Assembly: GCA_021613335.1 (NCBI GenBank)
Contig: JAJTWR010000398.1
Coordinates: 2,260,001 to 2,324,000, forward strand
Source of the DNA: Whitmania pigra
Lineage: Eukaryota > Annelida > Clitellata > Hirudinida > Haemopidae
DNA length: 64,000 nt
Direction: 5' to 3'
Every line of letters starts with the position of its first letter. Position 1 is the stretch's first letter. The notes under the pieces were generated by a model. That model did not search any database and was not told the DNA's origin. It saw only the letters and a program-made list of their open reading frames with translations. Shown one piece after another: positions 1-9,426 of the stretch. The translations under genes were made by a program, and so were the position numbers.

Positions 1-1407
1 TCATAACTTATTGTTCGCATTTGAGACTTTAACATTCGTAGTTTCTGGGTTAATGTTATTACTGAGACAATTATTAATTATTAGCTAATTAATCGTTATT
101 AGGACAATTACACAATATTCCTCTGTTGACAAACTATTATAAGAGTTCTTTGAAAGTAATCTCTATTCTGAGAAGGATGTGGAGATTTAATTGTTTTTGT
201 AATTGGGTTGATTGCCTCGACTATTACTCTAGAAAATATGCAACAATCTCTGCCAAACGTCACTTAATTGTGTCAAGCACCATACCATACTTAATGCTTG
301 TCTAATCCCATAATGTTGCTATTAAAATCGATCGATTTCTTACTTGAATTTATTTCAAAATTAATGTCTTAAAAATATCTTACAAAGCTAAAAACAAAAA
401 TAAGCAACGTAAATTCTTTTTTAATAGTTTTAATACTTTTGGCCTTACCATCGGAATCATTACTGAAATATCCAGTGCCTGCTTCTCTTAAATGGCTCGT
501 TTAAAGTTTGCAAGTCTGTCCAAGACAATGCAATTACCGAAAAACAACTATTCTGTCTCACAAGTTTAAGAAATGCCCTGTTATAAATTAATTCTTTATG
601 GCTTAAAATCTTTGTTACAGTTGACACAATTATTACTTTGAAACTCTCTGGAGATTGCACGATATATCTCACTCCAAATTATTGAAGGATTCGAGAATAA
701 AAAAAATTCGAAATTGTCGATTTAATATGTGTCGATTACAAATCAAAAAGGTAAAGGAAAATCACAAAATGTCAATTCAACAAAAAATCTCAAATAAATC
801 AGGCCACAGGAGCCAAAGTACAAAATCGTCCAAAACTAGAGGAAGAAATGCCAGAGAAATTGAGTACAAATTGTCAGTCGATACTTGCAGAGACAAGAAG
901 AGTCAATGAAAAACAAACCTGTGCTAGCTAAAGAGACTATGGAACCTTTAAGCCATTTGAACATCACCCCTGAATAATCAGTCATAAATATGCCACTAAC
1001 TATTGACATAAATCATTCCGCATTAGCGATACATTGATCTCGAATTCGTAATTACATTTCCTAGGTCGTCGACATTTTGTACAAATGGAATGACAGAGAT
1101 ATGGATGAAGTTGCTATCAAATATCAAATGCAAATCATGCCTAGAAGACTTCTAAGTTGCAGGTTCTAAATGATAAAAATTTTGAATAATAATAAATTAC
1201 TATCTCTCGATAACAAATGTAAATTCTTCAAACTAACAATGCCATCTCTCCGCTGAATCTAACATTAAAAGCAAAAACCTGCAAGAATTTTAAAATAACT
1301 TCTCGAAAGTTGAATTCATAAACGAATCTCAGGACGCGCGCACGACTGAAACTCAAACTTTAAAAAAATCTGATTATGCAGAGGTTAATCCGGTATTAAT
1401 GCTTAAA
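1..1407. other. AT-rich flank, no gene recognised
   Basis: AT-rich sequence downstream of the minus-strand ApeC receptor gene, so it should hold that gene's 3' UTR. Short open frames exist on both strands (for example about 655-909, plus), but they are low-complexity lysine/serine-rich stretches without splice signals or a recognisable domain. I see no RNA gene or mobile element. Confidence 0.5.
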
Positions 1408-1865
1408 CTACTGGACGACATGCCTTGTTTCATTGAGGGTGGCCTGCTCCCTCAAAACCTCCTCGTACGGAGGGGGAGGCTCCCCGTCCTCGCACATGAC
1501 CAGGGAATCCTCGCTCATACGCTGGTCTCTTATGCCCCTGAACATCAGCGGCCCCATGGGGAGCTGTTGGTAGGGCGGAGGAGAGAGGGAGGAGACCGCG
1601 GGCGACGAAGTTCCGGTGGTCTTAGGGTAGCTGAGCGTTCTGTTGATGTGCGAAGATTCCTGGGAGTTGCAAGAAGTGCGACCTCTCCTGTGCTTTCTGA
1701 TGTGGACAAAGATCTTCTGGCAGCCGGTTAGCAGTAAAGCCAGCATGAAGATGATGGCCAGAATGGCCCCCGTGACATAGATGATGGTGAGGATCGTCTG
1801 AACTCCGAAGCTGAACTGAGGGTAGACTTCGGAGTGAGACGCAAATGCAGATGGGTAGTTGGCAT
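1408..1865 (-). CDS. ApeC receptor exon 7: membrane helix and cytoplasmic tail
   Basis: This terminal exon encodes the membrane-proximal stalk, a hydrophobic helix of about 28 residues, a basic cluster (IRKHRRGR) just after it, and a tail of roughly 95 residues. The tail is rich in Ser, Thr and Pro and carries two PPPY motifs, the second preceded by acidic residues and followed by EEV. The stop is at 1410-1408. The basic cluster after the helix predicts the tail is cytosolic. No kinase, TIR or death domain is present, so signalling would have to go through WW-domain partners or phosphorylation. Confidence 0.85.
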
Positions 1866-2728
1866 CTATGGGTAATTGTTGTGAAATTAATGCCTTAGCT
1901 AACAATATAATAATAATAATAATAATAATAATATAATAATAATAATAGTAAATTGATGCTAACTGATGTTAAATTGATGTTATTTATTAATTTGCTCCCA
2001 TAAATATGAGTAGATTAAGAAACAACTTGAGGACTTAATAATGTGGCATCACTGGCATCTAATGTATATATATATATATAAAAGAAATTAATTAACTTAA
2101 AGTACTTATTTAAGTAATAATGGTGTTACGTGCCAGTTACTAACGACAACGATGTACTTTAAATTCATCTTCATTTAAATTATTAGAAACAAATAAACAC
2201 GCAAATAACCAGAAGGTTCGTAATAGCAGTAATAGAGTCGAGTGTAGGGAGGAGAGTGTCTGGGTCTTAGGACCTTCGGGTGAACCCCACCCAGGTGGTT
2301 GAGATTCATGAACTTTTCATCCACCCAATGTACCCATTGTTCTTCTACACTCATCCTGCTGACCTATTCAAGTATTGAAATCAATTAATCGTTAAACAAG
2401 TAATATATAGAAATTCGAATATTTACCTAATCTAAATATTATGTTATTAGATTTAAATCTGCTAAAGATAATTTAAAAAAAACAAACGATTGATTGAACT
2501 GAGTCATACCAGTCACATAAATTAAAATTAATTTATAAAATAGCATCAATTTGGACAAGCATTTCAATCCAATGGTCCAGATTTTTAAATTAAATGTGAA
2601 ATGTCAAGAATAAACATAATGACGTCCTTAAGTATAGAAATCTAATCATGTTTTAAAATTTTATTAAATAAAATAACTTGGTTCCTTAATGCATTACGAT
2701 AAGACTGTCAAATGTATAATTAAGAATG

Positions 2729-2789
<61 letters not shown>

Positions 2790-5786
2790 TGATGACGACG
2801 ACGACAATGATTTAATATTATCAACTCTATGCCTAGCATCATCTTCTATCTAAACTGACTGCAATGGCCTAATAATTAATTAAACCAATTAAAAACTACA
2901 CTTTAATTCTTTATTGCAGTAGTAATAAAATACTTTGAATTAATTTACAGATCTTCAACTATCATTGATTTATAAGAAAGTCAAAGGTCTCAGTGAAGTA
3001 GTGAAAGATATGGCAGAACATAAATGATGGTTATTCTCATATTTCTCAGACAATAAATCTTCAACGACAGGGTCATGAATTGATGAATTGACTCCGACAG
3101 ATGATAAGCTGGTTGCGATTAATTATAAATGCCACCACGGGCAATAAATATATCAAGTCCAAATAATTACAATAATCATCATCATCATCAGCTATCTCGA
3201 TGTCATTAATAATTTTTAATAATAATACCGATAATATTGATTTAAATTTTCAAAAATAATATATTAAAATTTATATTTCAAATGCCTTATAAGAATTAAG
3301 GAAAAGCATGATTGATGATGGAGTTTAAGAGAAAGCTAAAAGAAGATTTTCGACACCTTGTCATTTATGAATTATTAAGTCATTTATAAATCATTATTTT
3401 GTCATAATAATTATTATTATTATTATGTTATTTATGAATTATTATTATTATTATTAAGTTATTATTGAATATATGAAGATTTCCAAATCCACTAACTTAA
3501 GGAAAAAAAATCAAAAACACTTTTTCCTGAATATCATCGACAAATGAACATTAATGTGAGAAATGTGTGAATCAATTTCTGAGCGGAAGGCATTACCATT
3601 TTAATGTTAATCAAGTGATTTTAACTTATATTCAGCATCATTAAAATTATCATTTCATCAATGAAATAAATAAACAAACATAACCTAATAGCAACAGCCA
3701 ATAATAAATGAATTAACAAAAACTAATAGCAGTACAATAATAAATAAATTAACATAAGCTAATAGCAATAGCCAATAACAAAACTTATAAAATAAAATCT
3801 TATTAAGCAGTGATTAATAACAAATAATAAATGAATTAACGTAGCCTAATAACAATAATCAATAACAAAAATTAATTAACAATTAATAGAAATTATTAGC
3901 ATAATAATTTAATAATAAAATAATAGAAACAATTACAAATCATAAACTAATAGCAGTGCTAATTGTACCTGTTGACACATGTCTCCATACTTGAACAGGT
4001 AGAAAGGTTGATCGGCAGGCAGGTCGATAGCTTTGAAGTGATGTCCGTCTGTCCTGCAGCAGAACTCGATCCTCGTGTTTCGGTTGTAAACCCCGTCGGG
4101 CAATTCGCCTGGTAACACGTTTTGTTCGTGGAATGACGGCAGAGTTCGTTGTTCCAATTAATTATGTTCGGCGCGTTCGAAGGTAAAGTAAGTCCTTTAA
4201 ATTGTTGTTAATTGTAACCTGCACTTCAAACGAAGTTTTGCTTTGTTGAGAATTTGTTTGATTTGTCATAATTTTCATATCAAAGTATTTTTTAAGCGTT
4301 TAATTCTGAATTTTCTTGAAATTCAAGAACTTTTTGGTGTTACAAACTGGCTCTTACAAAAATATTAAATAAATAAATGGATTATTTTTAATGAAATTAA
4401 ATATGTGAAAGACAGCCTTAATTGAAACTAATAAGCAACGCTTAACAACTAACGAAACGAAACAGTAATTAACTAATGCTTAACCAGATGTTAATTGTAT
4501 CATAACAGTAATTAACTAATAACTAACCAGATGCCGACTGTATCGTTCTGCCCAACAATGGTCCGCCATCATCCCAGTAAATTGATCCTTCTCTGAACGA
4601 GGTAGGACACCTGCCCTTCTTGAAGACGCAATATTTTCCTATCAAAATATAATAACGTTCACTCGTTACTGGCATTGTTGTTAAATTATTTGATATCAAT
4701 GAAATTATTTGTTAAAGTGATAAATAAATAATAAATATGGCTATATGACAATAAATATGGGCAATTACTATTTGCAAATTTACAAATTAGATTTACAAAA
4801 TAATTTGAGGTTTCCAATATACATTATTAAGCAACTAAACGCTGGGTAATAATTGTGTAAATCGTTGAAAATTAATTTGTGCCAATCAATTGAACCTGGC
4901 ATAAACCTGTGCAAGCCATCGCTGTTGCTCTCATTTTTTATGCAAAACCCTTGGACGACTTGGTCCGACTTGTTCGGATTGGAGCCAAAGAGATTATTTG
5001 AAGGTGATGAATAGCTCCCCTGTTTGGTGAGATGAATTCTCTTTCCTGCAAAGAATTGCCAATTAAGAAATTAATTTTGCATCGACTATAATTTAAAGAA
5101 AAAGAATCTGCTTGTAGAATGTTAATAAAGCAATAAAAAAACCCTCCCTGAAAATCATCATAATCATAATAATTCATAAAAGAAAATAATTAATTTCACC
5201 GCTTCCAGTAAATATCACAAATTGATAAAAATGGGTAGAATAGATTTACAGACAAATCAATTAATAACATGCATAAATCCTTAGAAAATGTTAAGTTACC
5301 ATGGTTCCACTTAAAAACATCATCAGCGGGACATCCAGACTTTGCCCTCGGAAGGCCGTACGTTCCTTCAGGCCAGCCAGATTTAACTAAAAGCAATAAA
5401 AGGAGGTAATAATATTTTAACCCAGATGAATTTTATTAGCAATTTTTATTTTAATGTATTTCACATTATTGCAGAGCATCCTCATGGTGTTTGCTCTCCA
5501 TAATGTTTAAAACCATTAAATCATTTGATTCCTTCAAATCAGGAGGTAAGTGCTATACCACAAGCAATGTCAAATAGAAAAACAGCTTCTGTTTTGGTTA
5601 TTTTTCAATACAATAAAACACCTAATACTAAAAACGTTTTGAAAATCCTGTATTTTTATTGATATCGGCACCTTATTAATTTAACCAACCATGAGATCAC
5701 ACTAGAAAGAAAAACAGCACGAATCACCTACCTGGCGATAGCTGACGAGAGATGATCACTAGTAAAAGAAGTAATAAATGACTCAT
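1408..5786 (-). CDS. ApeC-domain single-pass membrane receptor with PPxY tail (7 exons)
   Basis: Complete minus-strand gene. Coding exons in transcript order: 5786-5732, 5386-5300, 5045-4896, 4638-4528, 4108-3969, 2363-2210 and 1865-1408. All have GT-AG borders and matching phases, and together give 1155 nt (384 residues). The protein has an N-terminal signal peptide, then one ApeC domain (WPEGTYGLP and SGCP near the start; KYCVFKKGRCP, IYWDDGG, LPDGVY and EFCCRTDG in the middle; YYCYY at the end), a membrane helix at about residues 254-281, a basic stop-transfer segment, and a cytoplasmic tail with PPPY at 328-331 and 363-366. ApeC is the C-terminal domain first described in apextrin, a secreted or membrane-associated family of invertebrates linked to development and microbe recognition. 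PPxY motifs bind WW domains such as those of Nedd4-type ligases. Ligand and function are unknown. The start is the only ATG directly before the signal peptide. Confidence 0.88.
1903..1946. repeat. AAT microsatellite
   Basis: Short run of AAT units with one break, lying about 40 bases upstream (in minus-strand sense) of the 3' splice site of the last ApeC receptor exon. Confidence 0.85.
2210..5386 (-). CDS. ApeC domain exons 2-6
   Basis: Five exons (5386-5300, 5045-4896, 4638-4528, 4108-3969, 2363-2210) encode one continuous ApeC domain of about 210 residues. Eight cysteines are visible, including the pair in YCVFKKGRC and the adjacent pair in EFCCR. Family hallmarks such as WPxGTYGLP, SGCP, CPxxFxEGxIYWDD, LPDGVY, FCCRxDG, LPxxxPFYLxKYG and the closing YYCYY all appear in order. 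The intron between exons 5 and 6 contains two AAT arrays nearby and is the largest in the gene (about 1.6 kb). Confidence 0.85.
2726..2792. repeat. AAT microsatellite grading into GAT/GAC
   Basis: About twenty AAT units followed by GATGATGACGACGAC, inside the fifth intron of the ApeC receptor gene. Confidence 0.9.
5732..5786 (-). CDS. ApeC receptor exon 1: start codon and signal peptide
   Basis: The ATG at 5786-5784 opens a short leader with six leucines in a row followed by VII, a typical secretory signal. The exon ends at a GT donor in phase 1. It joins the next exon in frame to give the Val-Lys-Ser-Gly-Trp start of the ApeC domain, so the domain is extracellular. Confidence 0.85.
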
Positions 5787-6499
5787 AACCAAAAATATTC
5801 TAAATCAATATCATTGCCGAATAGATTCCTGGAAATGCGAGCTACCGCAACATGAATCTGGGAGCCTGAATTTTAAGCAATGCGAATATCATAATAACGA
5901 GATGGGTTTAGAAGACAAGTTTTAATTTGATGCTAGAGAGATTTGCTAAGATATTAAAAATTGTTAAATTTAATTTAATAATATTATTTTCATTTTTTTA
6001 AATATTAACGACAATGGGACACAATTTTAATATGATTTTCAACTCATCAAAAACATGACCGCATGTTATTTTTATGTAGAAAATAGTTTGTTCCCAAACA
6101 TAAATAAATCATTTTAATTGTCATTGAACATATTAATGTAGTTTAAATATCTAGGAAAAACGTTGGTCGATCGGTTTGTTTGCAAGGATCATACCCCCGA
6201 ATTTATTTACCAACCACAGTGAATTTTGGAACACAATTTTGGTTTCACAAAAATACCACATATTGCCTTCATTTTAATGATGAGGCTCTTCTCGAGCCAT
6301 CTATTACATAAAGAAATTGTTTTCGAATGCCTTTATTTTCTCAGACTAAGTTTAATATAATCTTTCAAGCCGTCTAACATTTCAGTAATAAATTAAATTT
6401 CCGTTTGAGCAAACACACTTGCTTATTGCGCGACCAAGCGTCAAGGACTTTGGAATGAAACACAAGAGTAAAAATTATTAAACAAACTCAATTCGAAGA

Positions 6500-6960
6500 A
6501 TGTTAGCAGAATAAAAGTTGTCGACGTGCTAAGCCGAGAAGGATGTTGCAGGCAAAGAAGAAGAAGGGAAAATATCCAGATCATTTGGGTCTTGGCACCC
6601 GGTCGTGGAATGGATTGCTTCCCGTCGAAAAAGAAGATGAGGAGGACAAAATTAAGAAATCCAACCGCCCTGTCCGAAAATAATTAAGAACTGTGAGTAA
6701 CTTTGATAATGAGACTTGGAATTTTAATATTTAACATGCATGCATTTTGCTTAAATAAAAGTATAAAATTCAACAAGTGGTTTTCCAATTTTCATTGATT
6801 GTTTTGACTTAATCGTTCGGTTACAGTAAAAAAAAGAGATAGCTTAAGCAAGTTTTGGACTTTAATAAAATAGACTGAAATAAATGCAATACTTTTTTTA
6901 ACTTATTATTTCAAGTAGCGGTTAAACGCGTTAATTAATTTTTTTAATTAGCTTAATTTG
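6500..6960 (+). pseudogene. Truncated left copy of the Elongin-A-like 3' end
   Basis: This block is nearly identical by eye to 7695-8150, including 3' UTR and poly(A) signal (AATAAA at 6754-6759), so it arose by DNA duplication and not by reverse transcription. It lacks everything upstream of the C-terminal end of the reading frame and carries a 2-base length difference (GTGCTAAGCC against GTTCAGCC) that shifts the frame. Downstream of the shift it reads through where the right copy has TAA: the frame continues KYPDHLGLGTRSW to a stop at about 6682. That stretch resembles the YPDHSKLGKRTW segment earlier in the right copy, which suggests an older internal repeat of the protein. Confidence 0.7.
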
Positions 6961-7069
6961 TATATTCAGAATCTTTTATTCATAGCTCCATAAAAAATGT
7001 CCAGTGGTGAACATAATTCAAAGACTCATAATAGTGTCTCCCACTTTCTTATACAAATACTTGGTAAGC

Positions 7070-7765
7070 ATGCCAGAACTCCTTATTTCAAAGAAACGCA
7101 AAGTTGAGGAAAGTGCAGAAATTGAGGAACCCCCCCGGAAGTATATCCGACATAAGGTTGAAAAAGCAGACGACAATGATGAGGATTGGATGAAGGACGT
7201 CCAGGACGATGATTGTCTTCGAGGGGAGGATGTATTGAACCACATCGAATCAATTTGCTTTTTTCTCTTGGAGAGGCAAAAGAACCAACCAAAGGCATTC
7301 GGAGTTCGCTTCCAAAGCACCAAAGTGGGATGCTTCGGACACTCATCGAAAGGGAGGTCCAAAGAAGTAGGATTGGTGGAAAAGTTTCAAGATCTGCTCC
7401 TCAAAGATTTCGAAGGAGTCGACGGTTTGGACGAACTACCGTACGACATTATCGAGCCGGTTCTCGCAAAACTTGATTTTCGACGTCTGCACACGTTCGA
7501 GAAGCTGTATCCGAATGTGGCTAGCAAAACTGACGATTTGTGGAAGAATCTCGTACGTAGAACGTATCCAGATCATTCTAAACTTGGAAAACGGACTTGG
7601 AAAGAATTGTTTGCTGCCGAAAAGAAAGTTGAGGACGATAAAATTAAAGAATCCAAAGATGTACTCCAAATGAGATACAAAGAGGCAGCGACGATTGTTC
7701 GCAGAATAAAAATTGTCGACGTTCAGCCGAGAAGGATCTTGCAGACAAAGAAGAAGAAGGGATAA
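7070..7765 (+). CDS. ELOA-like: Elongin-A-like protein, intronless
   Basis: Open frame of 231 residues from the ATG at 7070 to the TAA at 7763-7765. Residues about 115-190 match the Elongin A domain (ELPYDIIEPVL, then a heptad-like stretch, then DDLWKNLVRR and SW/TWKELF-type spacing). In the family, this domain links the SIII/Elongin complex to RNA polymerase II and, through a BC box, to Elongin B/C. The N-terminal third is basic and acidic with a KKRK nuclear-signal-like motif. The full protein is normally several hundred residues, so this is a short version without the TFIIS-like N-terminal domain; the BC box is not clear. There is no intron, and the end seems cut relative to the left duplicate, which reads further. 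It could be a functional short paralogue or a decaying copy. Confidence 0.55.
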   Translation: MPELLISKKRKVEESAEIEEPPRKYIRHKVEKADDNDEDWMKDVQDDDCLRGEDVLNHIESICFFLLERQKNQPKAFGVRFQSTKVGCFGHSSKGRSKEVGLVEKFQDLLLKDFEGVDGLDELPYDIIEPVLAKLDFRRLHTFEKLYPNVASKTDDLWKNLVRRTYPDHSKLGKRTWKELFAAEKKVEDDKIKESKDVLQMRYKEAATIVRRIKIVDVQPRRILQTKKKKG

Positions 7766-8150
7766 TATCCAGATCATTTGGTTCTTGGCACCAGGTCGTG
7801 GAATGGATTGCTTCCCGTCGAAAAAGATGAGGAGGACAAAATTAAGAAATCCAACCGCCCTGTCTGGAAATAATTAAGAACTGTGAGTAACTTTGCTAAT
7901 GAGACTTGGAATTTTAATATTTAACATGCATGTATTTTTCTTAAATAAAAGTATAAAATTCAACAAGTGGTTTTCCAATTTTCATTGATTATTTTGACTT
8001 AATCGTTCAGTTACAGTAAAAAAAAGAGATAGCTTAAGCAAGTTTTGGACTTTAATAAAATAAACTATTAAATAAATGCAATACTTTTTTTTTATTATTT
8101 CAAGTAGCGATTACTTATCCGCGTTAATTAATTTGTTAAACTTAATTAAT
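7695..8150 (+). repeat. Right copy of a 0.45 kb tandem segmental duplication
   Basis: Pairs with 6500-6960 at an offset of about 1190 bases. It covers the last codons of the Elongin-A-like frame, a downstream coding-like stretch (7766-7872), the 3' UTR with AATAAA, and about 200 bases beyond. The two copies differ by scattered substitutions and small indels, including one clean 3-base codon difference in a GAA run. Confidence 0.85.
7944..7949 (+). terminator. Candidate poly(A) signal of the Elongin-A-like gene
   Basis: AATAAA about 180 bases after the stop codon, conserved in the left duplicate at 6754-6759. Confidence 0.5.
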
Positions 8151-8840
8151 TAAACAAGATATTAGATATTCGCAAATTCATTTGATGACCCGGAAGGCAA
8201 TCACTTTATTTGAAAACTATTTCGAAAAACAAAGACATGTCATAGTACATGTTCCATCAGAAATTATAGAATTATACCATTATTATAAGGCATATTATAT
8301 TTTCGCATGTTTGTAAAAGTTTATGAAAGCATATTTTGTAAAACAATTGCAGCGTTTAATAAAATCGTTTATATAGCGATTTCTTTTTATATTACGATAT
8401 ATTTTTACAATACTTTTTTTTTAGTATAATGCTTGTTAACACATTCATGAGTTCATTTTTAATATTTGACTTTCTTTATTAATTTAATATTTGTCGTTGT
8501 AATTTATTTCGATACAATACTTGTTAATTCAGTGAGATAATTGAATCAAATAAAATATTTTTAATGTTAAAATAATTTTTGTACTTCTAATTTATTGTAA
8601 TTAATTAATACTGGTATTTTAAGTCTCCTTATATCTGTAAGAAGAATCGAAGCAATTTCTTAAAAACTTGCATTCTGAGATTTGATTCTGAATTGTCTCC
8701 ATATTCGATTCATCTTGTCTTCTTTTTCAGTGTGAATTAAAAACATTTAACCATTCAATTCACCACTTTCCACCTAATTTCACGAGAAACTGCTTTGAAA
8801 ATAGAGTTGACCAGCCTAAGATGACACAGAATGATGATTC
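8151..8840. other. Intergenic AT-rich spacer
   Basis: No gene, RNA or ordered repeat recognised. It separates the Elongin-A-like gene (plus) from the unknown minus-strand gene ending at 8841, so it holds two converging 3' ends. Confidence 0.5.
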
Positions 8841-9426
8841 CTATTTGCCCACTGCGGTCTTCCTATGCTTTTGTTTACGGCGCCATTTTGGTCTTTCCAG
8901 CTCTTCCTGTTCAGCCCTGCTTGCTAGCTTTGTACGCCACAGGCGCTCTTGACGGCCTAAAGCTTCTGCAAGCCGATATTTTTCTTTTCTATAAATAAAT
9001 GGCTGTATTAGCATGATGAATATTCAGTAATTATGGCGATTAGTTTGTTATGATTGACCAATAAATTTTAGGGTCCTAGTTTGTAGGAATATTTAATGAA
9101 ACTGTTGGATGCTAGTGACTTTATTTAAATCTTAAAACCGGTTTCAATTATGGTTTTCGTGCTGCAGAAGAATTACTTCTTTAAAATAAAGTTTTCGAAA
9201 GGACGAAAATGGGGAATACGATCTCATCTGGTTAGTCAGCAATGGGAATTATCCGATTATCAAAATGCACTTCAAATTCCGACGTTGTGGTTATAATAAC
9301 AGTTAATTTGTAAGGCTCCATGTGCCTAGTGTTACCATATTCCTCCTTCAACGTGTCAAATCAAGTTCGAACTTACTCTTTATCTACTGGCGGGTTGTTT
9401 GAAGATCGAGCATTCCATTTAAAAAC
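8841..9426 (-). CDS. Last two exons of an unrecognised charged protein
   Basis: Two exons fit together: 9426-9377 (ends in phase 2 at a strong GTAAGT donor) and 8988-8841 (follows TTTATAG, ends with TAG). Together they encode about 65 residues: a short KWNARSSNNPPVD segment, then a long helix rich in Lys, Arg, Glu and Gln (AEALGRQERLWRTKLASR and onward) with a very basic end. The base composition is clearly more GC-rich than the surroundings, as in true exons here. Earlier exons should lie to the right on the minus strand but I could not identify them. The protein might be a nuclear or mitochondrial ribosome-associated coiled-coil protein; that is a guess and I name no family. Confidence 0.5.

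Noticed and set aside
1399..1731. 110-codon plus-strand frame with Arg/Gly-rich sequence
   Set aside because: Antisense shadow of the cytoplasmic-tail exon of the ApeC receptor gene, which has matching splice phases and domains.
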